The translations under genes were made by a program, and so were the position numbers. From Halictus rubicundus (lineage: Eukaryota > Arthropoda > Insecta > Hymenoptera > Halictidae), in the NCBI RefSeq assembly GCF_050948215.1, contig NC_135165.1, forward strand, positions 6,174,501 through 6,238,500: a stretch of DNA of 64,000 bases. The letters run 5' to 3'. Positions 24,196 to 36,579 of this stretch are shown here, one piece after another (the first letter of the stretch is position 1; the number at the start of each line of letters is the position of its first letter). The notes beneath the pieces are model-generated. The model saw only the letters and a program-made list of their open reading frames with translations. It was not told where the DNA came from and made no database searches.

Positions 24196-25722
24196 GTCTA
24201 CGTTGCCTGCCGTGCAACATTCGGCCCCGGACACAATGCGATCTACCGTAGAATAGGCTTGGAACCGGTGCCTGTCTCTTTTAGCGCCACCCTCCCGTGT
24301 CACTGTTCTCCCCGTAAATAATGCTTCCTATCTGAACTGTCGGCAGCCATGGACTTCGAGGGCCCGAACGCGATACCATCGGATGCGTTTCGAGTTTACG
24401 TCGTCTGGGGGGAGAGCTTCTTCTAAAGCTGACTTCCGCAATGGCCGACTTCCACCACCCCTTCCACGAGATCCTATCGCCTTTGTCGGAGATTCGCTAA
24501 CTATCAGAACTGTCGCTCGATTTTCGTTGAACCTCGCCCGCTTGTTAAACGATAGGAAATTGTAAACAGTTATCGAACTGCGGCCAACTGCAGCTCCGAC
24601 GAGTTAAAATGTTTTGTTGAATGCAACGTTAGTATATCTATATGATGTCGATGGTTAGTCTCGTGTTCTACGTATTCCTTTTATTTTACGTTACGATGAA
24701 TTTGCCGCACACCGTGGTAGGATATTCGATAGCAACGCTACCCTGTATCGGAAAGATTAAAGAGAGTTCAACGGTAAACGTAAAATGTTAAGAACGTTCC
24801 AGCAAGTTCTCCGGAAGTTTGGTTATCGGATAGCTTAATGGTTGAATTATAAGGCGACCAGGAATGGCGGACTCCCGTCGGTGGACGCTAACGGGAGCCG
24901 AGTCCGCGGTGCAGAGGGTTTTTAATTTCCCGCAAAATAGAATCCTTCTCGCGCTCTAGCTGCGGTCCACGCCCATCCCTTGTCCCACGCAGTGATAAAG
25001 CAAATAAAGCCGCTCGCGCCACGTCACAATAAACCCCCGGTCGAAATCGCGTAATTTAAATAAATTTACATCCGTTTGTACGCGAATAAATTTCACTTCG
25101 TTCTTGGTCCTCTTTCCCTCTTCCGACCTCCGGTTCCTCTCCCTGCTCTCCGTTCACTCCCACCACTCTCTTCCTCTCTCTCTTTCTCTGTGTCTTCCAA
25201 CCCTTTCTGTCCGTGTGGTTGTCTGCCTGCCATCATTCCACCCACCCCTCCCCACCCCTACCACCGGGGCCCTTATTCGCCGACGAAATCATTTTGGCAA
25301 GCCGGCCTCTGCGGTTTCTCCTTTTCCACCGTCGATGAATAATCAAAAAGGGGTGTCTTCCAGCGGAATTCCGCGGCGTTGATAACGACGGCGACGATGA
25401 ATAGCACCACCCCGGAGACCCCGGCGATAAGTATTAGATCCGTCGGTGAAGTTCCCGCTGTCTCCGCCGCCTCTTATTTGACTTTTCTCCGAATCCACTT
25501 ATTTTCACGTTTGTCTGCGGCCGAGTTCTTCTCCTCGTTCGCCAACACTTTTCACGCGAATTTCACCTTTCGTTCCCCATCGTCTCAAACTTTAGTCTTA
25601 TCTCTCGGCTAGCAACGCGGCCGCCCTTGCTGTCTAGATTAACCCTTCGAGGACTTGCGTCGCTGTATTGGCGAATCGGACTCGCGTACCCAACCCAGAA
25701 AGTCATTACACAAAGAAATTAT

Positions 25723-25966
25723 TTAACCCCTTGCACTACGAGTTATTTTATTGTTACAGTGATTGGAACTTCTTTGTCCTTTATAATTTTCTAGAAGGAG
25801 AAACTAGTTTATACTCGTTGTAGATCTATGTACTCTCCAATGACTGTGTGTATATAAAATAGAATTTTATTTCTGTATAGAGGAATTTAATAACATACAT
25901 ATTTAGTAGAACCTGTTGAAAATCTTCATCACGAGCCTGACTCGATGTTACAGTACAAGGGGTTAG
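25723..25966. mobile_element. TTAA MITE, diverged piggyBac-like family
   Basis: TTAA at 25723-25726 and a decayed TTAG at 25963-25966. The inward ends are CCCCTTGCACTACGAG and CCCCTTGTACTGTAACATCGAG, alike apart from a small insertion. The interior is AT-rich and non-coding. The overall length of 244 bp is close to that of the copy at 17921. The homology of the interior is weak, so this may be a related subfamily. Confidence 0.65.
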
Positions 25967-28094
25967 GTAACAGGATTTTTTCAATCCCTAGACTGTGAAT
26001 GTTTTTACAGTACCCTCAAGCTGTAAACTTGGGTCTTTCACGTGTGATGCATTTCTTAGCGAGTAGTAGTTTGTAAAGAAATCTATAAAAATGTTTGTAG
26101 CATCTTCAAACAATAACTTACACAAATAATTTGTTGGAGTATATTATGTTGACTTCGGGGACCGGAAGCGAGGCGATTCGGTAGGCCTGCGGACCGGAAA
26201 GACGCGTGTCAGAGGTTCGCAGCGGCGTCGTAGATTGAGCGCAATCTTTCCGGCAAACGATATCCTTATTGCGAATGCAGTGCAAACGGGTAGGTCGTCC
26301 CGCAATACGTAAAGGCCGGCTGCGATTACGCGGTCGACAATTTCGCAGGGAATTCCAGCAGCCTGGCAGCCACCTGCCGCCGACATTTACTTTGTGGAAA
26401 TCCATCGATGCGGCCTGGCCGATTCCACGGCGTCAGTACGAACATCAAAGTGGACAACGTCCATAAACGCGCATGGTCCGATTCAAAGGAACCTCGGCGC
26501 GACTGTCTGCGTGAAACCGGGCCCGCCACGCTCACGAACAGCCCGGCCTCGTATCGTACTGGGTGTCGAAAGAGGAACTGTCTGCCCGGTGACAGTGGAT
26601 TTTGCGTGGAGACCGTGATTTGATGGCCGGAGCTAGTTTAAGGTGATGACCGAAGCAATTCCCGGCGAGCTCTACTCGGAAACGATCCAAGTTCCCTCGA
26701 GGACTTGCGGTTTGCAAAGTTCGCAAAAATACGATCGTTTTCAACGGGGATGCGAGTGGACATCTGTCCTCGGGTATATTGATTGTAGGTATTTCGCTTC
26801 AATAGAAATACTATGCTTGACAGAACGCATCGCGACGGAAAATTCTCAAGGAAATTATTTTCCCCTTTGTGCTGACGGTTAACGGTGGAAATACCGGATG
26901 CACTGTGCTCTAAGAAGAAGAAGCTAGCTGGACACAATAGTTTTATGCATTTACTAATAACTCCCGCAATATTGAAATATCTTGTAAAAATTTGTACTGT
27001 CGTTTCAAATAAAAGTTTCACACAGTTTTCTAAATTCGATCGGTTGCTTTAAATTCTTAAACACTAGGCACAGAGAAAATGTGTTTAAATACAAATTATT
27101 TTACTCCCTGGAAATTCATTAAGTATCCTGTTATTTAACGTGGACTACGAGCATTTATTTTTATGGTTTTTTTTTCGGCCGCAACGTTTGCTAATCTCGA
27201 GGAAAATAATTCCTGCGGGAACACCCCGTATAGTGATCAACGAGACACGTTTATTTCGGCCGGGAACCGAAGCAAGAATTTTCGCCGGTGAAACTTTATT
27301 GCCGGATCCCCGTATCTTTACCGATTCGAAACACGATCGCGCGAAATATAAATTTCCTTTTTATTTCGCCGCGGTATCGCGGCGTCGGGTTCTCCGCGCG
27401 ATATAAAACCGCGTCATACCGTTGCCGCTCGTGTGTACGCACCGTGCGGGAATTAGTGTGGGTGCCTTTAAACGCCACGCCGCGTTGGGATTTCGGTTAT
27501 CTCGAGCCCCGAATAGACTGCGTTAATTAAATGCGACCGGGCTAATGAAATCCAAATACTCGTGCGCGGCTCGCTGCGCAAGAAACCAAACGCCGGTGGA
27601 TTCTCCGATTATTGCGCAAAATTACCGATCGGCTAGCCTATGGGGAAACGCGTCTCTCGATTCGAAACAGGGAAGGAACTGCAGACACACAGAGAAACCA
27701 TACACTGCACAGCCTCTGCAGGTACACGTCGCGTCGGGGCGGGGGGAAGGGGAAAGTATGAGGAAGCAAAGAGGTTGAATAAGGGAAAAGGCTCCCACTG
27801 CCAGAAAATAAAGTGGTCTCGCGACACGTGGGAAATTCTGGCAGACAAGAGAATGCAGGCCCTCGTCGGTGGATGAAACAGTTCCGTATGAAAGCGGAGA
27901 GAGACTCGCATCAACGAGTGTAAATCAGTTTACCGCGGGGGAGAGAAGATTGCAATTCGCGCGTCGCCATCCAACGTTCGTCAGAACTCCGAGTTCTGCG
28001 CCGTCTCAAGGACCGTTCCGTCCTCCTCTCGAGCGGAAACTGCTTCGGAGTACTCCTCCGCCGACGAGCACACGATTTTTTCGGTACGAGGCGA
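25967..28094. other. Mixed and CpG-rich DNA, no supported gene
   Basis: CpG-rich at 26150-26750 and 27170-28090, AT-rich between. Several frames of 70-130 codons overlap on both strands without a domain. No structural RNA was recognised. Confidence 0.45.
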
Positions 28095-29032
28095 AGGAGG
28101 GGCGAAAAATCCTGTTGCCTCGATATTTGTCGCTCGGCGGACCCGTCCCAGACACTAACAGGCAAATCATGCGTTTAATCAACAGGCCAGAAGCGTTGGA
28201 AAAGGAGAACATTAAGTTGCGATCTCGATTTCTGATGAATTTCGGTGCAGATCGGGAAAAGGGAAAAATCGTGGAAAAATTTGGTTGTCTTGCTATTTGT
28301 CACTGGGCGGACCCGTCCCAGACACTAACGGAGAGATCATGCGTTTAATCAACAGGCCAGAAGCGTTGGAAAAGGAGAACATTAAGTTGCGATCTCGATT
28401 TTTGATGAATTTCGTTGCAGTTCGAGAAAAGTGAAAAATCGTGGAAAAATTTGGTTGTCTCGCTATTTGTCACTGCGTGGACCCGTCCCAGATACTAACA
28501 AGCAAATCATGCGTTTAATCAACAGGCCAGAAGCGTTGGAAAAGGAGAACATTAAGTTGCGATCTCGATTTCTGATGAATTTCGGTGCAGTTCGAGAAAA
28601 GGGAAAAATCGTGGAAAAATTTGGTTGTCTCGCTATTTGTCACTGCGCGGACCCGTCCCAGACACTAACAAGCAAATCATGCGTTTAATCAACAGGCCAG
28701 AAGCGTTGGAAAAGGAGAACATTAAGTTGCGATCTCGATTTCTGATGAATTTCGGTCCAGATCGTGAAAAGGGAAAAATCGTGGAAAAATTTGGTTGTCT
28801 TGCTATTTGTCACTGGGCGGACCCGTCCCAGACACTAACGGAGAGATCATGCGTTTAATCAACAGGCCAGAAGCGTTGGAAGAGAAAAACATTAAATTGC
28901 GATGTCAATTTCTGATGAACTTCGGTGCAGATCGAAAAATGGGAAAAATCGTAGAAAAATTTGGTTGTCTCGTTAATTGTCGCTCGGCGGACCTGTCACG
29001 GGGACTAAAAGAGAGGCAATGCATTTGATCTA
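28095..29032 (+). repeat. 170-bp tandem repeat array, about 5.5 units
   Basis: 'aacaggccagaagcgttgga' recurs exactly at 28181, 28351, 28521, 28691 and 28861, a 170-bp period. Partial, more diverged units lie at both ends, as expected when unequal exchange keeps the middle uniform. Units at 28288 and 28798, 510 bp apart, share 'actgggcgg' and 'cggagagatcat', hinting at a three-unit exchange. Each unit has an open frame of about 77 codons beginning in one unit and stopping in the next (MRLINRPEALEKENIKLR). As 170 is not a multiple of three, the frames do not join, so I read this as non-coding. Confidence 0.95.
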
Positions 29033-32000
29033 TAAGATTATGATTTCGCTTACTGACAAATTTCCAGTGCCTTCCCTAATTAGTAGACAGGGAACGCGAT
29101 GGAGCATTGATCCAGCCGAAACAAGAAAATATGAAGTTGCGACGCTGATTCTTCACAGAATTCGAGAGGCTGCAATCACAGTCCATTCGCCGCGCAATCC
29201 TCCATGGAGGAATTCGTATCTAGACAGATTTTATCGTCGTTTGATTCGCCGTGAGAGACGATCCGTCAACCTTGCTCCGGATGAATGGAGTCCCCGCGAG
29301 CCTTTCGTTCCGTGGACAATGGACGAGCCGAGCTTTCAGCGTCGTCGGGATTAGAAAAAAAAAATGTAAGGCCGGAGTGAAAAGCTCGGGAAAGGCGTTC
29401 CGAAGACGCGAGAGGAGCTCCATATTCGTCACGAGGCTTCGCCCTTTTCCACGGCCGCCCCTCGGATCACGAAAAACTTTACGACCGGCGGAATTGAACG
29501 TTTGAGAGTTCGATTGGAACCTTGATGCTCCACTTGCAGGTGTTTTTTATCTGGCGGGCGTCGCTGCGCCGCGCCGTTACGCTGGATCTATTGTTTTACT
29601 AGCGTACGTTTTGCAATACGACAGAAAGATATCCGATCTCTAATGTTTTGCTGAAGGAAAAATCGTAAAATGTGTTAAACCTTTTTGATCGAAGTAAAAA
29701 GGAATTCAACTCGATCGGAGAAACGGTCCACGAGATCAAAACTCTTTCGCGCTTCTGTAAAAGTAATGAAAAATTGCAATATTTTAAGCTAAGATTTAAT
29801 CCGTCACTGTATATATTGTTCATGCAAATACTCATATGTTCATATTATTGATAAAACGAACGTCGAAAAACGAAAAACGAACGAGACGATAAAAGGACGA
29901 GCAGTCTCGTCAGGTCGGATACCGGAGAAAGACGTGTTTAAGTCTGTTTAAATTCCTTACAATATTCAAAGAGGTTTGCATTTTATAAATCAGTACGAGA
30001 GATCAGCGAAACGATGACTTAAAGTTCCCCTAATTTTATGTGCTCTATATCCCAGGTCATTGTGAAAATCCCTATTTTTATTAGTTATTTCATAAGCATT
30101 AGAACGGGGGAACTAGATTGAAACTGAAAGGTTTCTTGAGTATAAAAATAAAAGAAAAATGCTATAAACGCGCGTCGAATCGCAGCTTGCTTCAAACACC
30201 AGTTCGCACGGTTTCGTGCAGCGTTTTTTAGCGTTATTGCAAAATTTCCGCGCACCGACGCCTTCGCGATCCCGCGATGCAGTCGAACGGAGTTTCGCCG
30301 CGGTATTGTTCGAAAAACATTTTTTCCATCATGCATCGCGTGCGGTCGATCGCCGGCCGGTACATTATTGGCGTTCAATGCCTATCGTTCGTTTAGAAAT
30401 CCGACTAACGAGTTAATATGCGCGGCAAACAATGCACCGCGAAAATAGATTTACGACGATTACGAGGCCGAACGTCGGCCCGATGGAAACGCATATAATT
30501 GTTTCACGGCTGAATGCCGTTGCATAATATTGCACATTGTAACGTGCTGATCGCGGCCGGTCGATGCATGTCGGTTGAATGCGCGTCGCGATTCCGACCC
30601 GGCCCGGCCCGGCCCGGACCGCTGGAAAAACTAGCGGGCCGCCGTGTGTTTACGTGTCCCGAATGACAGCTGATAAATGCCGATCGCAATTGGAATTCTG
30701 TTTTATCGCGGGGTCCCTGTCACCTGTTACAGGAAATAAGCGAAACACCGTGTTCACGGGCACCTTTTTCGGGCACCGGATCGCTGGGAAACACCGGTCG
30801 TAATTTGTACGAAAAAACAACGGATCCATGTTTGTCATTACGCACCAATCCATTTCCGATTGATCACTATCCTAGGCCAGGATCGCGTCTCGTCGACGCG
30901 CGATTAAATTAAACTCAATTTTTCACACGATTATTCTGTATTCCGTTCGAATAATTTTTGACAACTCGAAATGTGAATCAATTATTACTCTGCCAGCAAT
31001 TTGCAGGCATAACTTCCTCTGTGCTCGTATTTATGGTTTTCTCTTTATTTTTTAAAACTCACCAGCTTTCGTGGTTTCTCAGCTACTGTCAACTTTTCCA
31101 CATCATTTTTACCAGTGTTCGTCCCGCTAGGTCAATCACCCTACACGACACTAAAATAGAAAACAATTCGATGATTAAAATATCTATTTTTACCCATTTT
31201 ACTGCACGGTAAATGTAATTATTAACGACACGCGTCAAAAGTGACCACAGGAAAAAGTAGGTGCAATTAGTGGAGGGGGGGGGGGCAGATTCTGTGTATC
31301 GCTTTGCTGGTTTTTCCATCTAAATGTTTAGATATTGCTGGAAACACGCTCCCGGTGGCATAATCGGCAGAATCATAGCGTGACACGCGATCGATTAATA
31401 TCCCGGCGACAAGTGGATATTATTTTATCGTTTGCACGGGGATGAATTTTCTAGCGTGCACCCTATATTTGCTCGCAAACAAATGTGCCTACACGTTAGG
31501 CTCGCCGTGCTTGCTCGCCTTATGCTCACTTGACTGTTTATGCTCATCGATCTGCTTGCCCGGTGTTTGTTGGCGTGCGTCATTTCCAAGCAGATCAGCA
31601 ATTTGTGGATACGGCCGAGCGATTGATATGCCGGCGCTACTTCCGCGCTAATCGTGCACGCTGTCCGACTGTCAAATTAATAAACGCGAAAATAGACGTA
31701 TTAGGCTTTGTCCGACCGTCGATCCCGCACGCGACACGGCGTGGACCGCGCGGATCGGCCCGTCAAATCAAATTTAATCGCTGCTGTCGTGAAAGACCGA
31801 TTTTTCGTTTGTTTACTTCAACAATTTCAGTGAACCGAAAATCTGGATCAACGTGGCCGAGAATATTGAATTGGACAGGTGCCGAGACGTAATTTTTAGC
31901 ATCCTCACTTCAACGATTTATAGTAATATTACGATTTTACCAAGCATTCAGTCCTCGGTTTTGATTCGACTGAAATATACTACAGACGTTGTAATTATTA

Positions 32001-32182
32001 GTTGTCACAGTTTTTAAATATATTGCTGTTGAAGCTTGAAGCACTGTGCTTCAATCATTTTAAATGCATTACCTATCTGGCGAGACTTTCAATAAATTCA
32101 TCATACATCATGTACGAACAGTCATGTATACTGTTTGCATTACAAGAAAAATCATAATTTCCTGGTTAATCCTTGCTGACGA
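29033..32182. other. Mixed DNA, no supported gene
   Basis: AT-rich at 29600-30150 and 31900-32180, CpG-rich elsewhere. (GGCCC)4 lies at 30598-30617 and G11 at 31275-31285. Frames of up to about 125 codons are random-looking and overlap others. Confidence 0.45.
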
Positions 32183-32402
32183 TTAACCCTTTGCACTCGA
32201 AGCTGTTTTAACTCCGAAACGAAACATTTCTTCCGACCTAGAATATTTCCCTTCTATATATTTTGTTTCGTGTTATACATACGAAAATGGTGCAATTTGC
32301 TCGCACAATACTGGAGTGTTTAGTAATTTATTAAACACAAACAAATTGAATAAGCAATTTTTAGTGGCGCCTTACAGTCGCCAGTCGAGTTCTAAGGGTT
32401 AA
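32183..32402. mobile_element. piggyBac-like TTAA MITE (220 bp)
   Basis: TTAA at 32183-32186 and 32399-32402, with inward ends CCCTTTGCACTCG and CCCTTAGAACTCG. The interior is homologous to 17921-18169, sharing 'cctagaatattt' and a subterminal hairpin GGCG...CGCC beside the right end. It has no coding capacity. Confidence 0.85.
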
Positions 32403-33760
32403 AATCATTTTAAATGAGTCTAAAACTATGTGAACGTACATGAGATGAAAATCTGACGAGAATCGTTTCCACATAGGTTTAGTATCTTTTAAGAGCCAGT
32501 CTCTAGAAGATTAGCTTCCGTAGAATTCTTTAAGATTAATTTGCAATCCTTAAAAGACTATCTTCGCGAGGATTAAAAATCCCGAGCAGCATAAAGTGGT
32601 GTAACACGAGCGGAAAGATCTACATGGTGCTCGTCGCGTTCCGATTCGTCGATTCCGTTCGACGCGTGTTGAGTTTTCTCAACATCGCGTAGCATCTGGG
32701 CTGTTCGCACGGCCGTTCCGCCACCGCTGTCAAAAAGTGTTCGGCCCGGAAGAGCAGCGATCGGCTATCAGTCGCCGTAAAACACGAGGCCCGTTTTTGG
32801 AACGCGGTAGACGGGCGACGGAGTCGGAAACGAACAGAATCGTTACCCGCTTTATCGCCGGAAGTTCGCCGACGTTGGAACAAGTTCCTTAATCGTCGTC
32901 GGCGCATCTGCGTATCGACTCGCTGCAGTTTTGGCCCGCGAACCTCCGGCTGCACCGGTTGCAGGCGGCCGCATAAGCTTATGCAGAGATTCAGGATCGA
33001 TTGGCGGAGTACCGGAGTCTCGGAGCGAGGGGCCGCGCCAACTTCGAGTCAACTGAATTATGTCCTGTCTACGTCGATTTGCACGCCATCGTCGCATTAG
33101 CTATTGGCAACGGATCATAACTGCCTCCGGATAGACCGCCGCGCGCTGCAAATCGCTTCCGTTACACTTTCTTCGGAATTTATATCGCAGCCTCTGCGCC
33201 TCGGATCCGCGTCCACCCGCGTCGCCTCTCACCTTTCCGCCGAGATAACACCGTTAAATTGGGAGCACGTCCAATTTCTTTCGCGGCCGCGCAAACTTTC
33301 ACGGCGAGCTGATTTTAGAACCGCGCCGCGGAAATTTACGAGCTTGCGGAAAAATTTCAAAAGTGCCTCGCAAAAGATTAAAAAAAAAAAGCGAAAGATC
33401 ACCGACCTCCGCGGACATGCTCCCCGAAAATCACGCTCGACGTCGGGATTTTAAGTGTATCTGCCAGGTGGGATGCAATTTTATGATCATGCGTTATCCC
33501 CGCATAGTCGTCTACAAATCCGATAAACCCATCAAAGTTGACTTTAGAAAAGAGGCGAAGTTGCTTTCAGATACTCTTCATTTTCTTCTGAATTAATAAA
33601 CGACTCTTTCACTTCATTGTGCCGCACAGTGGTTCAGATTGGAAAATCGTGTGACATTTTTGTATAACTTTTAAACCGTATGTGATATTAACGTGCAACT
33701 TGAACCAGATAATGTTGAATTGTTAACCTACGGATAGGTTAAAGAAGAATTGTATCACAA
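32403..33760. other. CpG-rich block, no supported gene
   Basis: Overlapping frames of 77-116 codons on both strands at 32620-33600 have low-complexity arginine- and serine-rich content and no domain. Confidence 0.45.
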
Positions 33761-33783
33761 TTGTTGTTGTTGTTGTTGTTGTT
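33761..33783. repeat. (TTG)n microsatellite
   Basis: About eight TTG/TGT trinucleotides in a row, followed by ACTATT repeats. Confidence 0.9.
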
Positions 33784-33816
33784 ACTATTACTATTATTTT
33801 CATTACACTTTTTATT

Positions 33817-34970
33817 TTAAATATTTATTAAATCTAACATTTTTGCTCCTAACAGCCTGACTTTTTTTCTGTATGATTTTGTTCTAATGCTAGATATATA
33901 TGGATCAGATGTTAAAAGTAATCGATTCAATATGTCTTCGTTTGTGCATAATCTTGAATTTTTTCGCGTGTTTCTACATTGTATGTGTTTGAAATCTTTA
34001 TGACGCGTTTCTTGGGCCTCCTCTGAAAGTTGCCCTACTGGCAACAACGCATTTTTTATAATTTCCGCCACATGTATTAGTATTTTATGAATTGACGCTG
34101 CCATGTAATACCATCCATAATTGTTTACATAATGTAATGTGTAGGGTGATGAAATGACCTATAATAAAAAATGAATATACATATACTATTAAAAATTTCC
34201 AAATGTTTTGAAAAAGAAGTACCTGAAGTATAACGTGGAACCTTTTAATTAATTTTATATCAATTCCCGTGATTTCGGCTGATATTTTAGCGTTGGAGAA
34301 AAACTTTCGGGCTGTATTTCCATCGTTCGATGACTCTTCTCCTGACAGAGTTTCATCAATTCATGCGATACCGCGTCCAACATTAATAGCTTTAAACAAT
34401 AATAATTTGAGCAGTGGGACAAGGGGGGAATTAATTCTTTCATGATTATTTAGAGGAAGGTGTGCCGAACATATTCCTATTTGTTAGAGCCTGGGATCTT
34501 TTGGGATAAAAAAGATCTCCTCTGACAAACATATAAAATTTTTTAAATCCGTCATGTATCATTCAGCATTATTTTTTAAATATATTATTATTAGTTATTA
34601 CTAAAAAAATATATAGTTTCTTATTGGACAGGGATGCTCTATATCACGCAAAAAAAATTAAGAGAAAATATGGGACGAGACGATGAGGACATCGCAAAGA
34701 ACTTAAGCAATTTTTCTTGGTGAAATATGCTACTTTCAAAACGTTCAACTTTAAATGATCATAGAAACGAAAATATGTATTCAATTTCATTAATTTCTTC
34801 ATTTTCGAGGTCTCTAGACATTTACAAAGCAATACAAATTGATTAGTTTTCAATTTCGAAAAGTCGACTTTTTGGTCGAATGTCCCTACATTCTGCGATC
34901 CGGACCACTGTGGCATGCCGTAGTGTTTCGCTTGGGAGTTCGTTCGTGACATTTTTGTTACAAGTTCCAA
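33817..34970 (-). pseudogene. Remnant of a transposable-element protein
   Basis: Three separate minus-strand frames lie in order (34970-34644, 34443-34255 and 34104-33817) in an otherwise AT-rich block. The last reads HKILIHVAEIIKNALLPVGQ, then a short acidic stretch with arginine/lysine (SEEAQETRHKDFK), then NEDILNRLLLTSDPYISS. From memory, this resembles the C-terminus of a protein encoded by high-copy repeats in ants and other arthropods, whose element class I cannot name with certainty. The stop is followed by AATAAA-type signals on the minus strand near 33830. The separation of the frames points to decay, although introns cannot be excluded. The first fragment contains MPQWSGSQNVGTFDQ. 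No terminal repeats were located. Confidence 0.45.
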
Positions 34971-36314
34971 TTGTCCCTAATGCACTACAGCACAGAGCAA
35001 AGGGAGAATGCTATTCAGTCACTGTTCCACTAGACAAAATAATAAGTAACCTACGACTTCCACGCGTTTATAACAGAAATGAGCTAAAATAGTGCAAAGA
35101 GGAGCATTTAAAACCAGGATATTAGTTCCCACTTATTCAGATCATTTAAGACAGAAAATCTCCCGAGTCCTGTAATCGATAAAGAAACTTATTATTTTGC
35201 ATAAAAATAGTTCACGGCTCGTCAAAAACGCGCGAGGACTGGAGAATCGAATTTTTGTAAATTTCAGACCGAGACTTTTAAGGGATTGCAATGGCGGTCT
35301 TCGGTGAAATTTTCCTTTCAGAGAGCCCCGAGAGGCGGTTTACAAGAATGTTGAGCGTTCCATGAAACGGTCGCGATATTTTCGCAAGCGCAAAGCCGCC
35401 GAGCGGACTGTCGAATCGTTTCCTTTCCATTCGGCCGGTCAATTTTTGAGTGCACGTGCCCGTGAGTGGTTCTTTTCTCGTTTCGGTCGGTGAGTGACGT
35501 GCCCCGCGAAACATAAAGCGCCTCGCAACGACGAGAACCGTTCGTGGACGGGAGAAGTCGGCCGACGAACTTCGCCTCCAATAAATGGCTGTGGTCGTCG
35601 GCCACTGTCAATCTTTATGAGATTTCGTGGTCAATGGGGATAATTTAGAACAGCGTCATTCCGCGTTCCCAGGGCGCACGATTTATTGCCGGGCGTTATT
35701 ATGAACGGGCCCCGTGCGGCAGACCCTGTTGAGAATGGTTGTTGCAGCCGGGATGCAACCGACCGACAGCCTTGGCTCCGCGGAGAAAGAGCTCGCGTGT
35801 AGACACGTACCTAAGTAGTATGCAGATTTTAACTGCTTGTTCTGTCAACGTTATTATTTTATTGAGCGACCGGGGCGCATAGGTGGACGATAACGTGTGC
35901 CCCCTCCGGCCCCGATCCCGGCCCCGCGTGTAACTCTAGTTTTTAATCGAATTTATCGATCCACCGGGCTGTATTAATTTCACCGATTCGTGGAAAAGGC
36001 AGCCGATGTCAAGGCTCCGTATCGTCACCGGCCGACTAATGAATATTTGATCGTGATTATTTTATTGCACGCGGGAGTCGACCCCGCGATCGCCGATTTT
36101 TCGGACGAAATTGCACGGGTGGGGGGGGGGGGGGGGGGGACGAGAGGCGTCAGCCATTTCGGATCCTGCAGAAAATTTCAACTCGCGCCTCTGGACGGTA
36201 AAGCTATGAAAAATGCGCGCATTTTTTAAAATATCCTCCTCCGCAATAATACTCATCCAATTAAAATACTGCGACACTCGGACCTGTGAGATTGACCCAT
36301 ATCTTTGAAAGTTA
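34971..36314. other. Mixed DNA, no supported gene
   Basis: CpG-rich with overlapping frames on both strands at 35200-36230. A run of 19 G lies at 36121-36139. No RNA gene was recognised. Confidence 0.45.
36121..36139 (+). repeat. G19 homopolymer
   Basis: Nineteen consecutive G on the given strand. It may form a quadruplex, and its length is likely to be unstable or misassembled. Confidence 0.95.
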
Positions 36315-36575
36315 TGTAGGGATCTTTGGTGCATAGGGATCAAAGCCGAAAATCAAAGCAACAACATTTAATGATACAGAATATATATGGTTATGAAAAA
36401 CAAAAATTAAACAACATGAACTCGCTCGATCGCTTTCTCACTCCAAAACTCGCTCTCTCTCTCTAAACTCGCTTCTCGACCTCTCGCACGACTCTTCACG
36501 CCTTCATTCATACCAATAACATAGACATGCACTCCGATCTACAATTCGTAGGACCCACGAGTCAAGGATCCCACA
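36315..36575 (-). mobile_element. Solo LTR of a retrotransposon
   Basis: The 261-bp segment starts TGTAGGGATC and ends GGATCCCACA, so it has TG...CA ends in short inverted repeat. It is flanked by the direct repeat GTTA at 36311-36314 and 36576-36579. A 4-bp target duplication suits Ty3/gypsy-type integration. Read on the minus strand, an ATTAAA sits about 70 bp before the end, as a polyadenylation signal in the LTR would, so I prefer that orientation. There is no internal region, so it would be the product of recombination between two LTRs. Confidence 0.7.
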
Positions 36576-36579
36576 GTTA

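Larger units (their letters stand above)
20150..25722. other. CpG-rich blocks with (GA)n, no supported gene
   Basis: Frames of up to 258 codons (23444-24220, minus) and 194 codons (20150-20734, plus) run into (GA)n tracts and overlap frames on the opposite strand. Short AT-rich frames at 21068-21307 and 23091-23330 (minus) have ordinary-looking composition but no domain I recognise. A GATC run lies at 20997-21016, an A/G-rich stretch at 22248-22275 and a pyrimidine-rich stretch at about 25100-25200. Confidence 0.45.

Noticed and set aside
23444..24220. 258-codon minus-strand frame
   Set aside because: It starts in a (GA)n tract, overlaps plus-strand frames of about 100 codons and shows no domain.
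24800..24920. tRNA-like A-box ('tagcttaatgg') and nearby hairpin
   Set aside because: No B-box, no acceptor-stem pairing and no cloverleaf could be drawn.
36121..36139. G19 run as a functional quadruplex
   Set aside because: Homopolymer runs of this kind are common sequencing or assembly weak points, and nothing else at the site suggests a function.
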